A stretch of DNA of 64,000 nt from CBDAQD01 sp965275905 (lineage in GTDB: Bacteria; Pseudomonadota; Alphaproteobacteria; Rhizobiales; JAJFHC01): positions 62,001 to 126,000 of the forward strand of contig CBDHYJ010000077.1 in the NCBI GenBank assembly GCA_965275905.1, given 5' to 3'. Position 1 is the first letter of the stretch, and each line of letters opens with the position of its first letter. The notes beneath the pieces are model-generated. The model did no database searches. It was not told the DNA's origin and worked only from the letters and a program-made list of their open reading frames with translations. This document shows positions 42,978 through 50,400 of this stretch, piece after piece. A program made the position numbers and the translations under genes.

Positions 42978-43881
42978 GGCTGATTTTCTCCCTGTCATGA
43001 TCTTCATTTGATGGGCTGATTGGGGTGTCGTCCCCGGACATGGTGCCGTTGGCAACCGGCGACCAGCTGTTGGCGCCGTTGTTGCTGACCCGGTTGAGCA
43101 GCACCTCGTAGTGATAGCGATCCGGCCGGTAGAGGGCCTGGATGTATTCGACCGCACGGCCGTCCTGGTCGTAGACGACGCGGCGTACTTCCAGCAGCGG
43201 CGCGCCGACATCAACTTCCAGTGCCGCGGCGATTGTCGTATCGGCAACCGTCGCGGAAATGATCTGCCGTGCGGAACTTACGGCGACCCCGCTGCGCTCG
43301 AGCAATGTGAGCAGTGGCAGGCGCGCCATGTCCTCGGCCACGAAGGCCCGGCCGATGTCTTCTGGAATATGAGTGACGAGATAGGAGAACGTGTTGCCGT
43401 CCTGGCTGCGTACACGGACGGCTTTCTGGACGACGGCGCCGTCATCCAACGCCAGTGCAGCGGCGACTTCCGCGTTTGCTTCGACGTAACCGAAGTTCAG
43501 CACCCGGGCCTGGGTTTCGCGGCCCATGACGGACATGTTCTCCAGCCAGCCTTCGACGGATGCGCTGATGCGCGGCGGCGACGGCCGGGAAACAACCCGT
43601 GTACCCCTGCCCCGTTCGCGCACGACGAGGCCGGCCCCCGCCAGATCGTTCAGGGCCCGCTTCGCGGTGATACGCGACACGGCGAATTCCGCCGCGATCT
43701 CGTTCTCCGAGGGAAGGAAGGAGCCGACGGCCAATTCGCCCGACTGAATCTTGGCTTTGAGGACCACAAAAATCTGATGATAGAGGGGCGACTTGAGTCC
43801 GGAATCAATTGAAGCCGCCGCAGCGCCGCCGGTGTGTGCGGCGGCAGTCTGGTCTTTTCCCATGACCTGCGTGCGGTCCAC
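42970..43881 (-). CDS. GntR-family regulator, HutC/UTRA type
   Basis: A 303-residue regulator: winged HTH (LKSPLYHQIFVVLKAKIQSGELAVGSFLPSENEIAAEFAVSRITAKRALNDLAGAGLVVRERGRGTRV, residues 29-100) and UTRA effector domain with the end AVEYIQALYRPDRYHYEV. I favour the GTG at 43881 (AGGGGAG seven bases upstream); an ATG at 43863 is possible. First gene of the 14-kb operon and so its probable autoregulator; inducer probably the transported compound. Confidence 0.93.
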   Translation of the reverse strand: MDRTQVMGKDQTAAAHTGGAAAASIDSGLKSPLYHQIFVVLKAKIQSGELAVGSFLPSENEIAAEFAVSRITAKRALNDLAGAGLVVRERGRGTRVVSRPSPPRISASVEGWLENMSVMGRETQARVLNFGYVEANAEVAAALALDDGAVVQKAVRVRSQDGNTFSYLVTHIPEDIGRAFVAEDMARLPLLTLLERSGVAVSSARQIISATVADTTIAAALEVDVGAPLLEVRRVVYDQDGRAVEYIQALYRPDRYHYEVLLNRVSNNGANSWSPVANGTMSGDDTPISPSNEDHDREKISHD

Positions 43882-43943
43882 GCTTCGGCTCCCCTGTGTT
43901 TTGCTCTAGGTCCCGGGCCGCTTGCCTCGCCCAAGTTGGCTTA

Positions 43944-43966
43944 ATAATATATCAACATACTATTAT
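43944..43966. promoter_or_regulatory. AT-rich inverted repeat between GntR and tautomerase genes
   Basis: ATAATA-N11-TATTAT stands out as the only AT-rich patch in the 115-base divergent gap. It lies 63 bases from the GntR start and 31 bases from the tautomerase ATG. An operator for the GntR protein controlling both directions is a reasonable reading. Confidence 0.45.
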
Positions 43967-43996
43967 GTCCAGTGAGAACGGTGCGCGGAGGGTGTC

Positions 43997-44566
43997 ATGC
44001 CGGTCATTACGGTCACGCTGATCGAGGGATATGACGAAGAAACACGGCGCAGATTGTCGGAAAACCTGACCGATGCGACACGATCCGTTATCGCGGCACC
44101 TCTGGATGGAGTCACGGTCATCGTCAATGAAGTGGCGGCGGCTGGTTACATGCGTGGCCGCCAGGGCCGAACGCCCGGAGCGCCCCTGCCCGCGCCGGAC
44201 GAGGTGGTCCGGAGATTTCTCAGCGCCATGGAGGCGCGAGATCTGGACGCCGCCAGAGGCTTCCTCGCCGAGGACTTCGCGATGACGTTCCCCGGTGGAG
44301 CGACTTTTTCGTTGCCCGAGGAACTGGTCGCGTGGGCAAAGGACCGATACCGCTCCGTCGCCAAGACCTATGAGCATTTCGATACGACCGTCTCCAGCGA
44401 AGGCGCGGTCGTCTATTGCTTCGGGACGCTCAACGGCGAATGGCTCGACGGAACAGCATTTTCGGGGATCCGGTTTATCGACCGTTTCACAGTGGCGGAA
44501 GGCAAACTGGTCGATCAGAAGGTCTGGAACGACCTGGCGGAAGTCGCAGCGAACCGATCGAACTGA
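43997..44566 (+). CDS. 4-oxalocrotonate-tautomerase-like domain fused to SnoaL/NTF2-like domain
   Basis: A 189-residue protein. Residues 1-60 read as a tautomerase: Met then Pro at position 2 (the catalytic Pro-1 after Met removal) in PVITVTLIEGYDEETRRRLSENLTDA, then VTVIVNEV. Residues 70-185 form a SnoaL-like NTF2-fold domain (DEVVRRFLSAMEARDLDAARGFLAEDFAMTFPGG, later FIDRFTVAEGKLVDQKVW). The two are joined by a short linker with no frameshift. Divergent from the GntR gene, hence probably in the same regulon. A role in keto-enol isomerisation of a pathway acid is inferred. Confidence 0.88.
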   Translation: MPVITVTLIEGYDEETRRRLSENLTDATRSVIAAPLDGVTVIVNEVAAAGYMRGRQGRTPGAPLPAPDEVVRRFLSAMEARDLDAARGFLAEDFAMTFPGGATFSLPEELVAWAKDRYRSVAKTYEHFDTTVSSEGAVVYCFGTLNGEWLDGTAFSGIRFIDRFTVAEGKLVDQKVWNDLAEVAANRSN

Positions 44567-44573
44567 ATTCGTC

Positions 44574-44600
44574 GGAGGCGGGTGCAAAACACCCGCCTCC
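44574..44600. terminator. Bidirectional terminator between tautomerase and TPR genes
   Basis: A perfect 11-bp stem GGAGGCGGGTG / CACCCGCCTCC with a five-base CAAAA loop lies eight bases past the tautomerase stop and 33 bases before the convergent TPR gene stop. Only a weak T-run (TGTCTTGT) follows on the plus strand. Confidence 0.8.
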
Positions 44601-44632
44601 TGTCTTGTGGTTCTGCCCGGACGGACCTTTGA

Positions 44633-45973
44633 TCAGGCCGCCTGCCTTGCAGCCGTGCCGCCGTTGCCGGCCCGGTTCAGGAAGGACCGGTTGACGGGAC
44701 TGTGCGGCTTGAGCGCCAGGCGCTCATTGGCAAGGCCTTCGGCCAGGTCTTTGAGCCCGCCGCGTACGGCCGCCTCGGTCAGCGTCCAGTCGATAATGTC
44801 ACGCTGCGCGTGGCTGCCGCCAAACCCGTTGACGATGAACCGGCCCCGGTGGAGCGCTTCGGCCGCCGTTTCGTAGTCGCCGCGCCAGAAGGCCGTAAAG
44901 CCCTCGACAAGCGGCAGGCCCGTGGTCCGCGCCCAGCCTGCAGTCTCGGCCTGATCGGCGGTGTTGCTGCGATAAGCGGCAACGATACGGTCAACCTCGG
45001 CGTCCCGGCCCGATCCCAGGTAGGACATCACGGCATGCCAGTCGTTGAACGGATAGAGATTTCCGTCCGCGTGCTGGTCCCAGGTCTGGGAGAGCTCCTG
45101 CCAGCGGTCGCCGACATCGTGGCCCGACAGGTGAAGCCGCCACAGCAGCGCGGAGGCGTCGACGAGGTCGAGGGCCACTTCGCTGCGGCCTTCGCGGATC
45201 GGCCCGTCATAGAGGGATAGCACCTGATCGACCTGTCCGAGGTCCAGATGGTAGAGCGCGCGGTGCCACCAGTTGTGGACCTTGAAGAAGTTGTCGTCTC
45301 CGGACCAGTGGGGTTCGCGGGCGATCATCCAGCCGATACCGTCTTCGGCACGGCCCTGCATCTCCATGACATGAGCGACAGCGTGGTGCGCCCAGCAGTC
45401 GAGCGGCTGGAGGTCGATCGCAGTCCGACCGGCTTCTTCCGCCCTGGCATAGTCTCCCGCTTCCTCAAGCCCGAAGGACTGCATGCCCAGCACGATCGAA
45501 TACCCGGGCACGTCCTGAGACCATTTCGGCAACGCTCTGGCGATCCGGTCGCGCATGTCCCGCGCATTGGCGCGGTAGAAGTCCATGAGATGACCGGACT
45601 GCAGGGCCACAAGGTCGCGCGGGAAGCGCATGTTGTGATGATCGAGGGCGACAGCGGCCTTCGTCCAGTTGCCGCCCAGCAAGTGATCGAGGGCGGCGAT
45701 ATTTGAGGCTTCACGCTCGTTCAGCGTCAGCGTCTTGGCGTGGGCGACAATGTTCCTGGCTTCTGCCGTGGCCTCCGGCTCGGTGGCGAGGCCATAAAGG
45801 TATGCCTTCAGTATGTAGGCCATGGCGAATTCCGGCGCCGCTTCGATGGCGCCGTCAACGCTGGCTACGGGGTCGCCGCGGTAAATATTGAATTCCGCAA
45901 CAGCTTTATCGAACAGCTCGACGGCCTCGACCGTCGCTCCCGACAGGGTGTTTCCCTGGCGATCGGTTAGCAT
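44633..45973 (-). CDS. TTC38-like tetratricopeptide-repeat protein
   Basis: A 446-residue helical repeat protein from ATG 45973 (AGAGGAG upstream). Recognisable parts: AVAEFNIYRGDPVASVDGAIEAAPEFAMAYILKAY, AGRTAIDLQPLDCWAHHAVAHVMEMQGRAEDGI and NWWHRALYHLDLGQ. This pattern occurs in the TTC38 family shared by bacteria and animals. No enzymatic site is known. It stands alone between two terminators or long gaps. Confidence 0.9.
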   Translation of the reverse strand: MLTDRQGNTLSGATVEAVELFDKAVAEFNIYRGDPVASVDGAIEAAPEFAMAYILKAYLYGLATEPEATAEARNIVAHAKTLTLNEREASNIAALDHLLGGNWTKAAVALDHHNMRFPRDLVALQSGHLMDFYRANARDMRDRIARALPKWSQDVPGYSIVLGMQSFGLEEAGDYARAEEAGRTAIDLQPLDCWAHHAVAHVMEMQGRAEDGIGWMIAREPHWSGDDNFFKVHNWWHRALYHLDLGQVDQVLSLYDGPIREGRSEVALDLVDASALLWRLHLSGHDVGDRWQELSQTWDQHADGNLYPFNDWHAVMSYLGSGRDAEVDRIVAAYRSNTADQAETAGWARTTGLPLVEGFTAFWRGDYETAAEALHRGRFIVNGFGGSHAQRDIIDWTLTEAAVRGGLKDLAEGLANERLALKPHSPVNRSFLNRAGNGGTAARQAA

Positions 45974-46277
45974 TGTTCGTCTCCTCTTTGGGTTCGGGGA
46001 TTGGGGGATTTCATCGCTCTGGGACCGATCGTCGGGCAACAGTTAACGGCCGCAACCGCCACGTCGCCTACAATCCTGCAGAATCCGATCTGCAACGATC
46101 CGTCCCAGTCCGTTCCTCGATGCATTTCTGGCCTGCTATTCGGGCCTTTTCCGGGGATCAACCATCCGAATACCGGCTGCCTCTCCCCGGGTGCCGGAGC
46201 CATCCCGGCCCACGCCATATAGGGCGCGAGGTTGCGCCTCACAATGTCGCGCCCGAGAATTTTTCGATCCGATGGCC
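45974..46277. other. Intergenic gap upstream of the TPR gene
   Basis: About 300 bases with no convincing gene. It should hold the promoter of the TPR gene. A loose pair GGGCGCGA (46222-46229) / TCGCGCCC (46247-46254) lies near the end of the DUF4166 oxidoreductase gene but has no T-run in the right direction. Nothing else stands out. Confidence 0.5.
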
Positions 46278-48011
46278 CTACGCGCCCGGACGACCGGCCG
46301 TTTTTTCGGTCGAAATGCGCTCGGGACCAGCCGTTTCAGGCTCCAACCAGCCTCGATAATGGGCAAGCGTGCCGAAGACCGGCAGGCTGAGCTTCACATC
46401 GAAGCGGAATCGCTTTTCGTCGTCCTCGTACTCGCGCGCTTCCGAGCGCGGCGCGAGATACGCCGGCAGCTTCATGCCGGCTATCGACCAGGAATTGATC
46501 GGCATGGTGATACCGGAGCGATCGCCAGTAATGCCGATCTCGAAAACGAAGGGATCGAATGTTTCGGTGAACCTGCCATCGTGAGCGACGCCGAGCCGCG
46601 AGCAGAACCGGCGTCCATCGAAGTTCCGCGTCCAGGTCTCGACCGGCACGGCGTCGGCTTGTCTATCAAGTTCGCGGTCGACCGTGACGCAGACCGGCAC
46701 GGACCGGCCGGCCGCAGGGAAGCCGAACAGCCGTGAGAAAAGCCACGCCACCAGACCGTTTCCGGTGTCGATGTCGGCTTTGCCGCGCCACACCGGTTCG
46801 CCGGACTGGCCGTGAAAAGCCCGCAGCGCGGGTGGCAGAACATCGAAACTCTGACGTCCGATCGCTCTGCAGATGGCACTGTCTTCGGCGTCAAAGCGGT
46901 CGACCGTCGTCGAAACCCGGTGCGGTTCCATCTCGGCTTCAATCTGCGACAGGGTCAGGCAATCGCTGGCCAGTTTCGCACCCTGCCCGATGTCGCCGCT
47001 GAGAAGCGCCCGAATGGCGGCCGCTGCCGGCAGGACGGGAACGAACAGGCCGTCGCCTTCCACCGCAAGGAGAGACCAGCGCAGGCGCCTGAGCGCGCCG
47101 TCCTCGTCGAGCCCCCGAATATCGACAACCATGCCGCCGCGGTCGGCTGTGGTCAGCCGTGTCAACTTCCGCGCTGCGAGCAGAAACGGGACCAGGAATC
47201 CGAGATCGGGGATGACACCGGCGCGGCGTAGACGGGCCAGGAACGCGATGCCGATCTGCTCCAGGCGGGACTCGAGGCCGGCGGAAAGCATGACGCGGGA
47301 GGAAACGTTGTGCCGCGGTCCCAGGAGTTCCGCATCGATCGTTTCAACCAGGGCAACCCTTCGCGTTCCCAGCCCGGGCACCACTATCCTTTTGGAACCG
47401 GTCCAGCCGGAAGTACTGGACAATCTGCCTTCCTGCCATACGGGAATTTCAACTCCGGCATAACTGAGGATGCCTTCTACAGCGGATCTCCCGACTTCGC
47501 TCTTTCCGCCGGGCGTGATGCAGATATCGATGGTATCGACGCGCCGAAGGCCAGCCGTCAGGTCGTTGACGACAGCAGACGACAGGGCCGGTGTCGAGCT
47601 TGCTCCGGCAAGACCGGCGACGCCGTTCTTGAGCGCGACGTCGTTCAGGGCCTCTCGATATCCGGCCAGATAGTCACGCGCATCGGCCAGATCGATGGCG
47701 TGCGCGCCGGCCGACAGAATGTCTTCTGCCACCGCGTAACCCGCGCCCTGAAACGGGCCGGAACAGTCGATTACAGCCCAGGGGCCAAGGTCCCGGAGGC
47801 GCTCCGCAAAGCCCTCGCGGTGATCGAGCGCCGCACCGTCGACTTGCGCGCTGCTGCCGGCGGATCGCAATTGTGCCGCAAGGCTCTTGGCACGGGCCTC
47901 GTTCCTGGAGGTCAGGACAAGTTCGAGTTCGGGGAATGCGCAGAGATGCCGGGCCAGTCGGGTTCCAAAGACGCCCGTTGCCCCGAGGACCAGAACGCGT
48001 CTTGTCATCAC
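46278..48011 (-). CDS. Saccharopine-dehydrogenase-like NADP-binding protein fused to DUF4166
   Basis: A 577-residue protein. The N-terminal Rossmann part (RRVLVLGATGVFGTRLARHLCAFPELELVLTSRNEARA) belongs to the saccharopine dehydrogenase NADP-binding family; the C-terminal 180 residues (GKADIDTGNGLVAWLFSRLFGFP..., VPVETWTRNFDGRRFCSRL, LSLPVFGTLAHYRGWL) match DUF4166. The same domain occurs alone two genes upstream. Overlaps the DCC gene by four bases. Reaction unknown. Confidence 0.9.
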   Translation of the reverse strand: MMTRRVLVLGATGVFGTRLARHLCAFPELELVLTSRNEARAKSLAAQLRSAGSSAQVDGAALDHREGFAERLRDLGPWAVIDCSGPFQGAGYAVAEDILSAGAHAIDLADARDYLAGYREALNDVALKNGVAGLAGASSTPALSSAVVNDLTAGLRRVDTIDICITPGGKSEVGRSAVEGILSYAGVEIPVWQEGRLSSTSGWTGSKRIVVPGLGTRRVALVETIDAELLGPRHNVSSRVMLSAGLESRLEQIGIAFLARLRRAGVIPDLGFLVPFLLAARKLTRLTTADRGGMVVDIRGLDEDGALRRLRWSLLAVEGDGLFVPVLPAAAAIRALLSGDIGQGAKLASDCLTLSQIEAEMEPHRVSTTVDRFDAEDSAICRAIGRQSFDVLPPALRAFHGQSGEPVWRGKADIDTGNGLVAWLFSRLFGFPAAGRSVPVCVTVDRELDRQADAVPVETWTRNFDGRRFCSRLGVAHDGRFTETFDPFVFEIGITGDRSGITMPINSWSIAGMKLPAYLAPRSEAREYEDDEKRFRFDVKLSLPVFGTLAHYRGWLEPETAGPERISTEKTAGRPGA

Positions 48012-48424
48012 TTCTGTTCCGGCAGCACGAAACGATGCCTGGTTTCCGCGTCCGGGACCAGACAGGTCTCGAAGCGGCCGAACAGCCTGTAGCGGTTACC
48101 TGCGATCAGGTCATAGAGGACGTCGCGAAGGGCTCTGGGCAGGAAACGGCCAACCCGCAGCATCCGTGCCGGTCCGTTCAGATGCGCCACCAGCGCGATG
48201 ACGCCGTCGGACTTGGGCAGCGCCCTGCCGTTCTCGATAAACAGGAACGTTTCCGGCTCATCCGGATCGACTCCGTGCTCGTGCGCAATCGCGCGCCCTT
48301 CGTCGGACTGGATGGCGACGAACCGCATGGCAGGCGTCATTTCATGCTTCAGGGTGTATTGCACCGCACGCGAGCACAAGACGCACACACCGTCGAACAA
48401 CCAGATCGGGGCCTGCTCGCTCAA
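48008..48424 (-). CDS. DCC-family thiol-disulfide oxidoreductase-like protein
   Basis: A 138-residue protein with IWLFDGVCVLCSRAVQYTLKHE at the N-terminus, containing the CxxC pair (CVLC) and DCC-like FDGVCVLC start, followed by VGRFLPRALRDVLYDLIAGNRYRLFGR. The family (DUF393) is thought to have thioredoxin-like redox function. Coupled by four-base overlaps to both DUF4166 genes. Confidence 0.93.
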   Translation of the reverse strand: MSEQAPIWLFDGVCVLCSRAVQYTLKHEMTPAMRFVAIQSDEGRAIAHEHGVDPDEPETFLFIENGRALPKSDGVIALVAHLNGPARMLRVGRFLPRALRDVLYDLIAGNRYRLFGRFETCLVPDAETRHRFVLPEQK

Positions 48425-49101
48425 GGTGTCTCCTCCCTGTATAGACCGGACTGATAGATCAGTTCGCCAAACATCGGGTGCACCAGGTGGAGCGAAAACT
48501 CGAACCTGCCGTCTCCCAGATCAGTATGCCGGACCTCCAGCCTGCCCGGATCGAGCCACGATGGCAGGCATACCGAAATCCGCCCGATTCTCAGAAGGTA
48601 CCCCGCACTTTCAAAGACAAGCGCACCGTTCCGCACCGTGACCTTCAGCGCCATGCTGATACCGAAGCCGATATATTCCTCAAGACCTGTCGGCCCGCCG
48701 AACCGCTTGGCAGAGTGGATAACCTGCGGGAAGGACGTGCGATTGGCGTAGAGCCTGGTCCAGATCTGTCCGCCCGTCGCGACGTCTTCCGTTACCGTCA
48801 CGACCGAGGGCACGCCGACATCCCGTCTCAGCGGGAGTGGGGCGCCAACCACGCGCAATGCCTCGGCGAGCAGGCGGCCTGGCCAGCTCATTCGCGTTGC
48901 CGTTATCGTGCCCACATAAACCGCCGTGGCCCCGCCGGACAGGCGTTTGGAGAACCGCCGGCGCACCGCTTCAGGCAGCGCATTCCAGTCATCCTCTTCG
49001 AGCAACGCTCGGAAGCGGAGATCGCCGAGCACGGGAGATACGCCGCGCGCTGCGCTCGCGTCTCCTCGGAGCTGCTGCTCGATATGTGCGGCATTGGGCA
49101 T
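48421..49101 (-). CDS. Stand-alone DUF4166 protein
   Basis: A 226-residue DUF4166 protein: VLGDLRFRALLEEDDWNALPEAVRRRFSKRL, WTRLYANRTSFPQVIHSAKRFGGPTGLEEYIGFGISM, and HPMFGELIYQSGLY. I start it at ATG 49101 (MPNAAHIEQQL); it follows the GbsR stop by ten bases. Function unknown. It is homologous in domain to the C-terminal part of the oxidoreductase two genes downstream. Confidence 0.9.
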   Translation of the reverse strand: MPNAAHIEQQLRGDASAARGVSPVLGDLRFRALLEEDDWNALPEAVRRRFSKRLSGGATAVYVGTITATRMSWPGRLLAEALRVVGAPLPLRRDVGVPSVVTVTEDVATGGQIWTRLYANRTSFPQVIHSAKRFGGPTGLEEYIGFGISMALKVTVRNGALVFESAGYLLRIGRISVCLPSWLDPGRLEVRHTDLGDGRFEFSLHLVHPMFGELIYQSGLYREETP

Positions 49102-49111
49102 TTTTGTCCGC

Positions 49112-49708
49112 CTATTTGTCCGCTCCTGCCTTGGCCTTTTTCTTCTTGTTTCCACCCGGCAGAAAAGAAACGACTTTCGATCCGAGCTTGAGAATCGCCG
49201 CACGCTTCGATTGCGGCAGCGACAGCATCTGGCCGTACCAGCGGTCGACCGCTTCGGTGAATTCCAGCATGTTCCGGAGCCGCTCGCGTTTCACGGGCGA
49301 GACCGCTGAATCCCTGTCGGCATCCGCGACACAGGCCCTCAATGTTGTCAGCGCCGGATCGAGCTCCCTGGCCTTCCGGCCCGCGGCGATCCGCGCAGCA
49401 ATCTCCCAGACATCTGTCTCCGCCACGAAATGATCCCTGCGATCGCTGCGGATCGGGACACGATGGATCAGGTTCCAGGCCAGCAGTTCCTTGATCGAAT
49501 TGGATACGTTGGAGCGCGCCATATCAAGATCGTGGGCGATGTCCTCCGCCGTTATCGGACTCTCGGCGAGATAGAGATAAGCATGAATCTGGCTGATCGA
49601 CCGGTTCACGCCCCAATTACCCCCGAGATCTCCCCATTGCAGGATGAACATCTCAAGTGGCGCAGGAATGGCTTCTGCTGCGTCAGTTATTTTCGTAATT
49701 TCTGTCAT
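49112..49708 (-). CDS. GbsR/MarR-family regulator
   Basis: A 198-residue regulator from ATG 49708 (MTEITKITDAAEAIPAPLEMFILQWGDLGGNWGVNRSISQIHAYLYL), the GbsR-type opening; HTH in ITAEDIAHDLDMARSNVSNSIKELLAWNLIHR and a basic tail (GNKKKKAKAG). The start codon lies within a 20-bp palindrome, so it likely represses itself and the DUF4166/DCC operon behind it. GbsR proteins often sense glycine betaine or choline, which would fit the methylated-amine theme later in the window, but this is a guess. Confidence 0.93.
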   Translation of the reverse strand: MTEITKITDAAEAIPAPLEMFILQWGDLGGNWGVNRSISQIHAYLYLAESPITAEDIAHDLDMARSNVSNSIKELLAWNLIHRVPIRSDRRDHFVAETDVWEIAARIAAGRKARELDPALTTLRACVADADRDSAVSPVKRERLRNMLEFTEAVDRWYGQMLSLPQSKRAAILKLGSKVVSFLPGGNKKKKAKAGADK

Positions 49709-49717
49709 GACAGAAAT
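49698..49717. promoter_or_regulatory. 20-bp perfect palindrome over the GbsR start codon
   Basis: ATTTCTGTCATGACAGAAAT is a perfect 20-bp palindrome whose centre is the ATG of the GbsR gene. The position fits an autorepressor site, and could also block translation if formed as a hairpin in the leader. Confidence 0.75.
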
Positions 49718-49846
49718 ATAGGAAATATAAGCACCCACTGCAACAAGAAAAGCGCCGCTTGCGCCGCGTTGACGAGTGCCATTGCCGCAATCGCCGGCTG
49801 GCGCCATATTCAAGACCACCCCGCAACACTGAAGCATGGTCACGGT

Positions 49847-50347
49847 TTGACGCACTTTCCCTTTCAGTTCGAAGCGCCGATCGAATATCACGACGTCGGC
49901 AGCGAAAAGTACGCCTACACGGTGATCTATGTTCCCGCCGACGTGCTGGCACAGCTTCCAATGCAGGAGTTCCCCAGATTGCGGATCACGGGAGAGGTCG
50001 GCGACCATCCGATCGATGCGTCGCTCACACCGGCAAAGGGCAAGTGGTACATCCTCCTGTCGAAGAAGCTGCTGAAGGCCACCGCTCAATCCGTCGGAGA
50101 ACACGTCGACGTTCGCTTCGCGATCGCCGATCAGGCGCACGTTGACGTCCCCGCCGCGCTGCAGGATGCGCTGAGGGAAAATGACCACCTGCACGACCTC
50201 TGGACCCGGCAGACACCGGGAAAACAGCGTGGCCTGGCCTATCGCGTTTCATCGGCGAAAACGCCGGCAACCCAGGCCAAGCGGATTGACGAGGTCTACA
50301 GGATCCTCAGGGGTGAAATCGACCTGCGTGGCAATCCGATCAAGTAG
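49847..50347 (+). CDS. DUF1905/YdeI-type protein
   Basis: About 166 residues recognisable as DUF1905 (FQFEAPIEYHDVGSEKYAYTVIYVPADVLAQLPM, then FPRLRITGEVGDHPIDASLTPAKGKWYILLSK) followed by a YdeI-like tail (TPGKQRGLAYRVSSAKTPATQAKRIDEVYRIL). The frame is open far upstream, but those residues are not family-like. The best start is a TTG at 49847, though no clear ribosome site is seen, so the start is uncertain. Divergent from the GbsR gene. Function not established; YdeI proteins are involved in bacteriocin or peptide resistance. Confidence 0.75.
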   Translation: MTHFPFQFEAPIEYHDVGSEKYAYTVIYVPADVLAQLPMQEFPRLRITGEVGDHPIDASLTPAKGKWYILLSKKLLKATAQSVGEHVDVRFAIADQAHVDVPAALQDALRENDHLHDLWTRQTPGKQRGLAYRVSSAKTPATQAKRIDEVYRILRGEIDLRGNPIK

Positions 50348-50400
50348 AGCATCAAAATCACAGCCGTTTTCGCGTTCCGTCCAGCGTGGTGGCTCGGTCT

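Noticed and set aside
46222..46254. Terminator after the DUF4166 oxidoreductase gene
   Set aside because: The stem is only 8 bp with a 17-base loop and no T-run in the direction of transcription.
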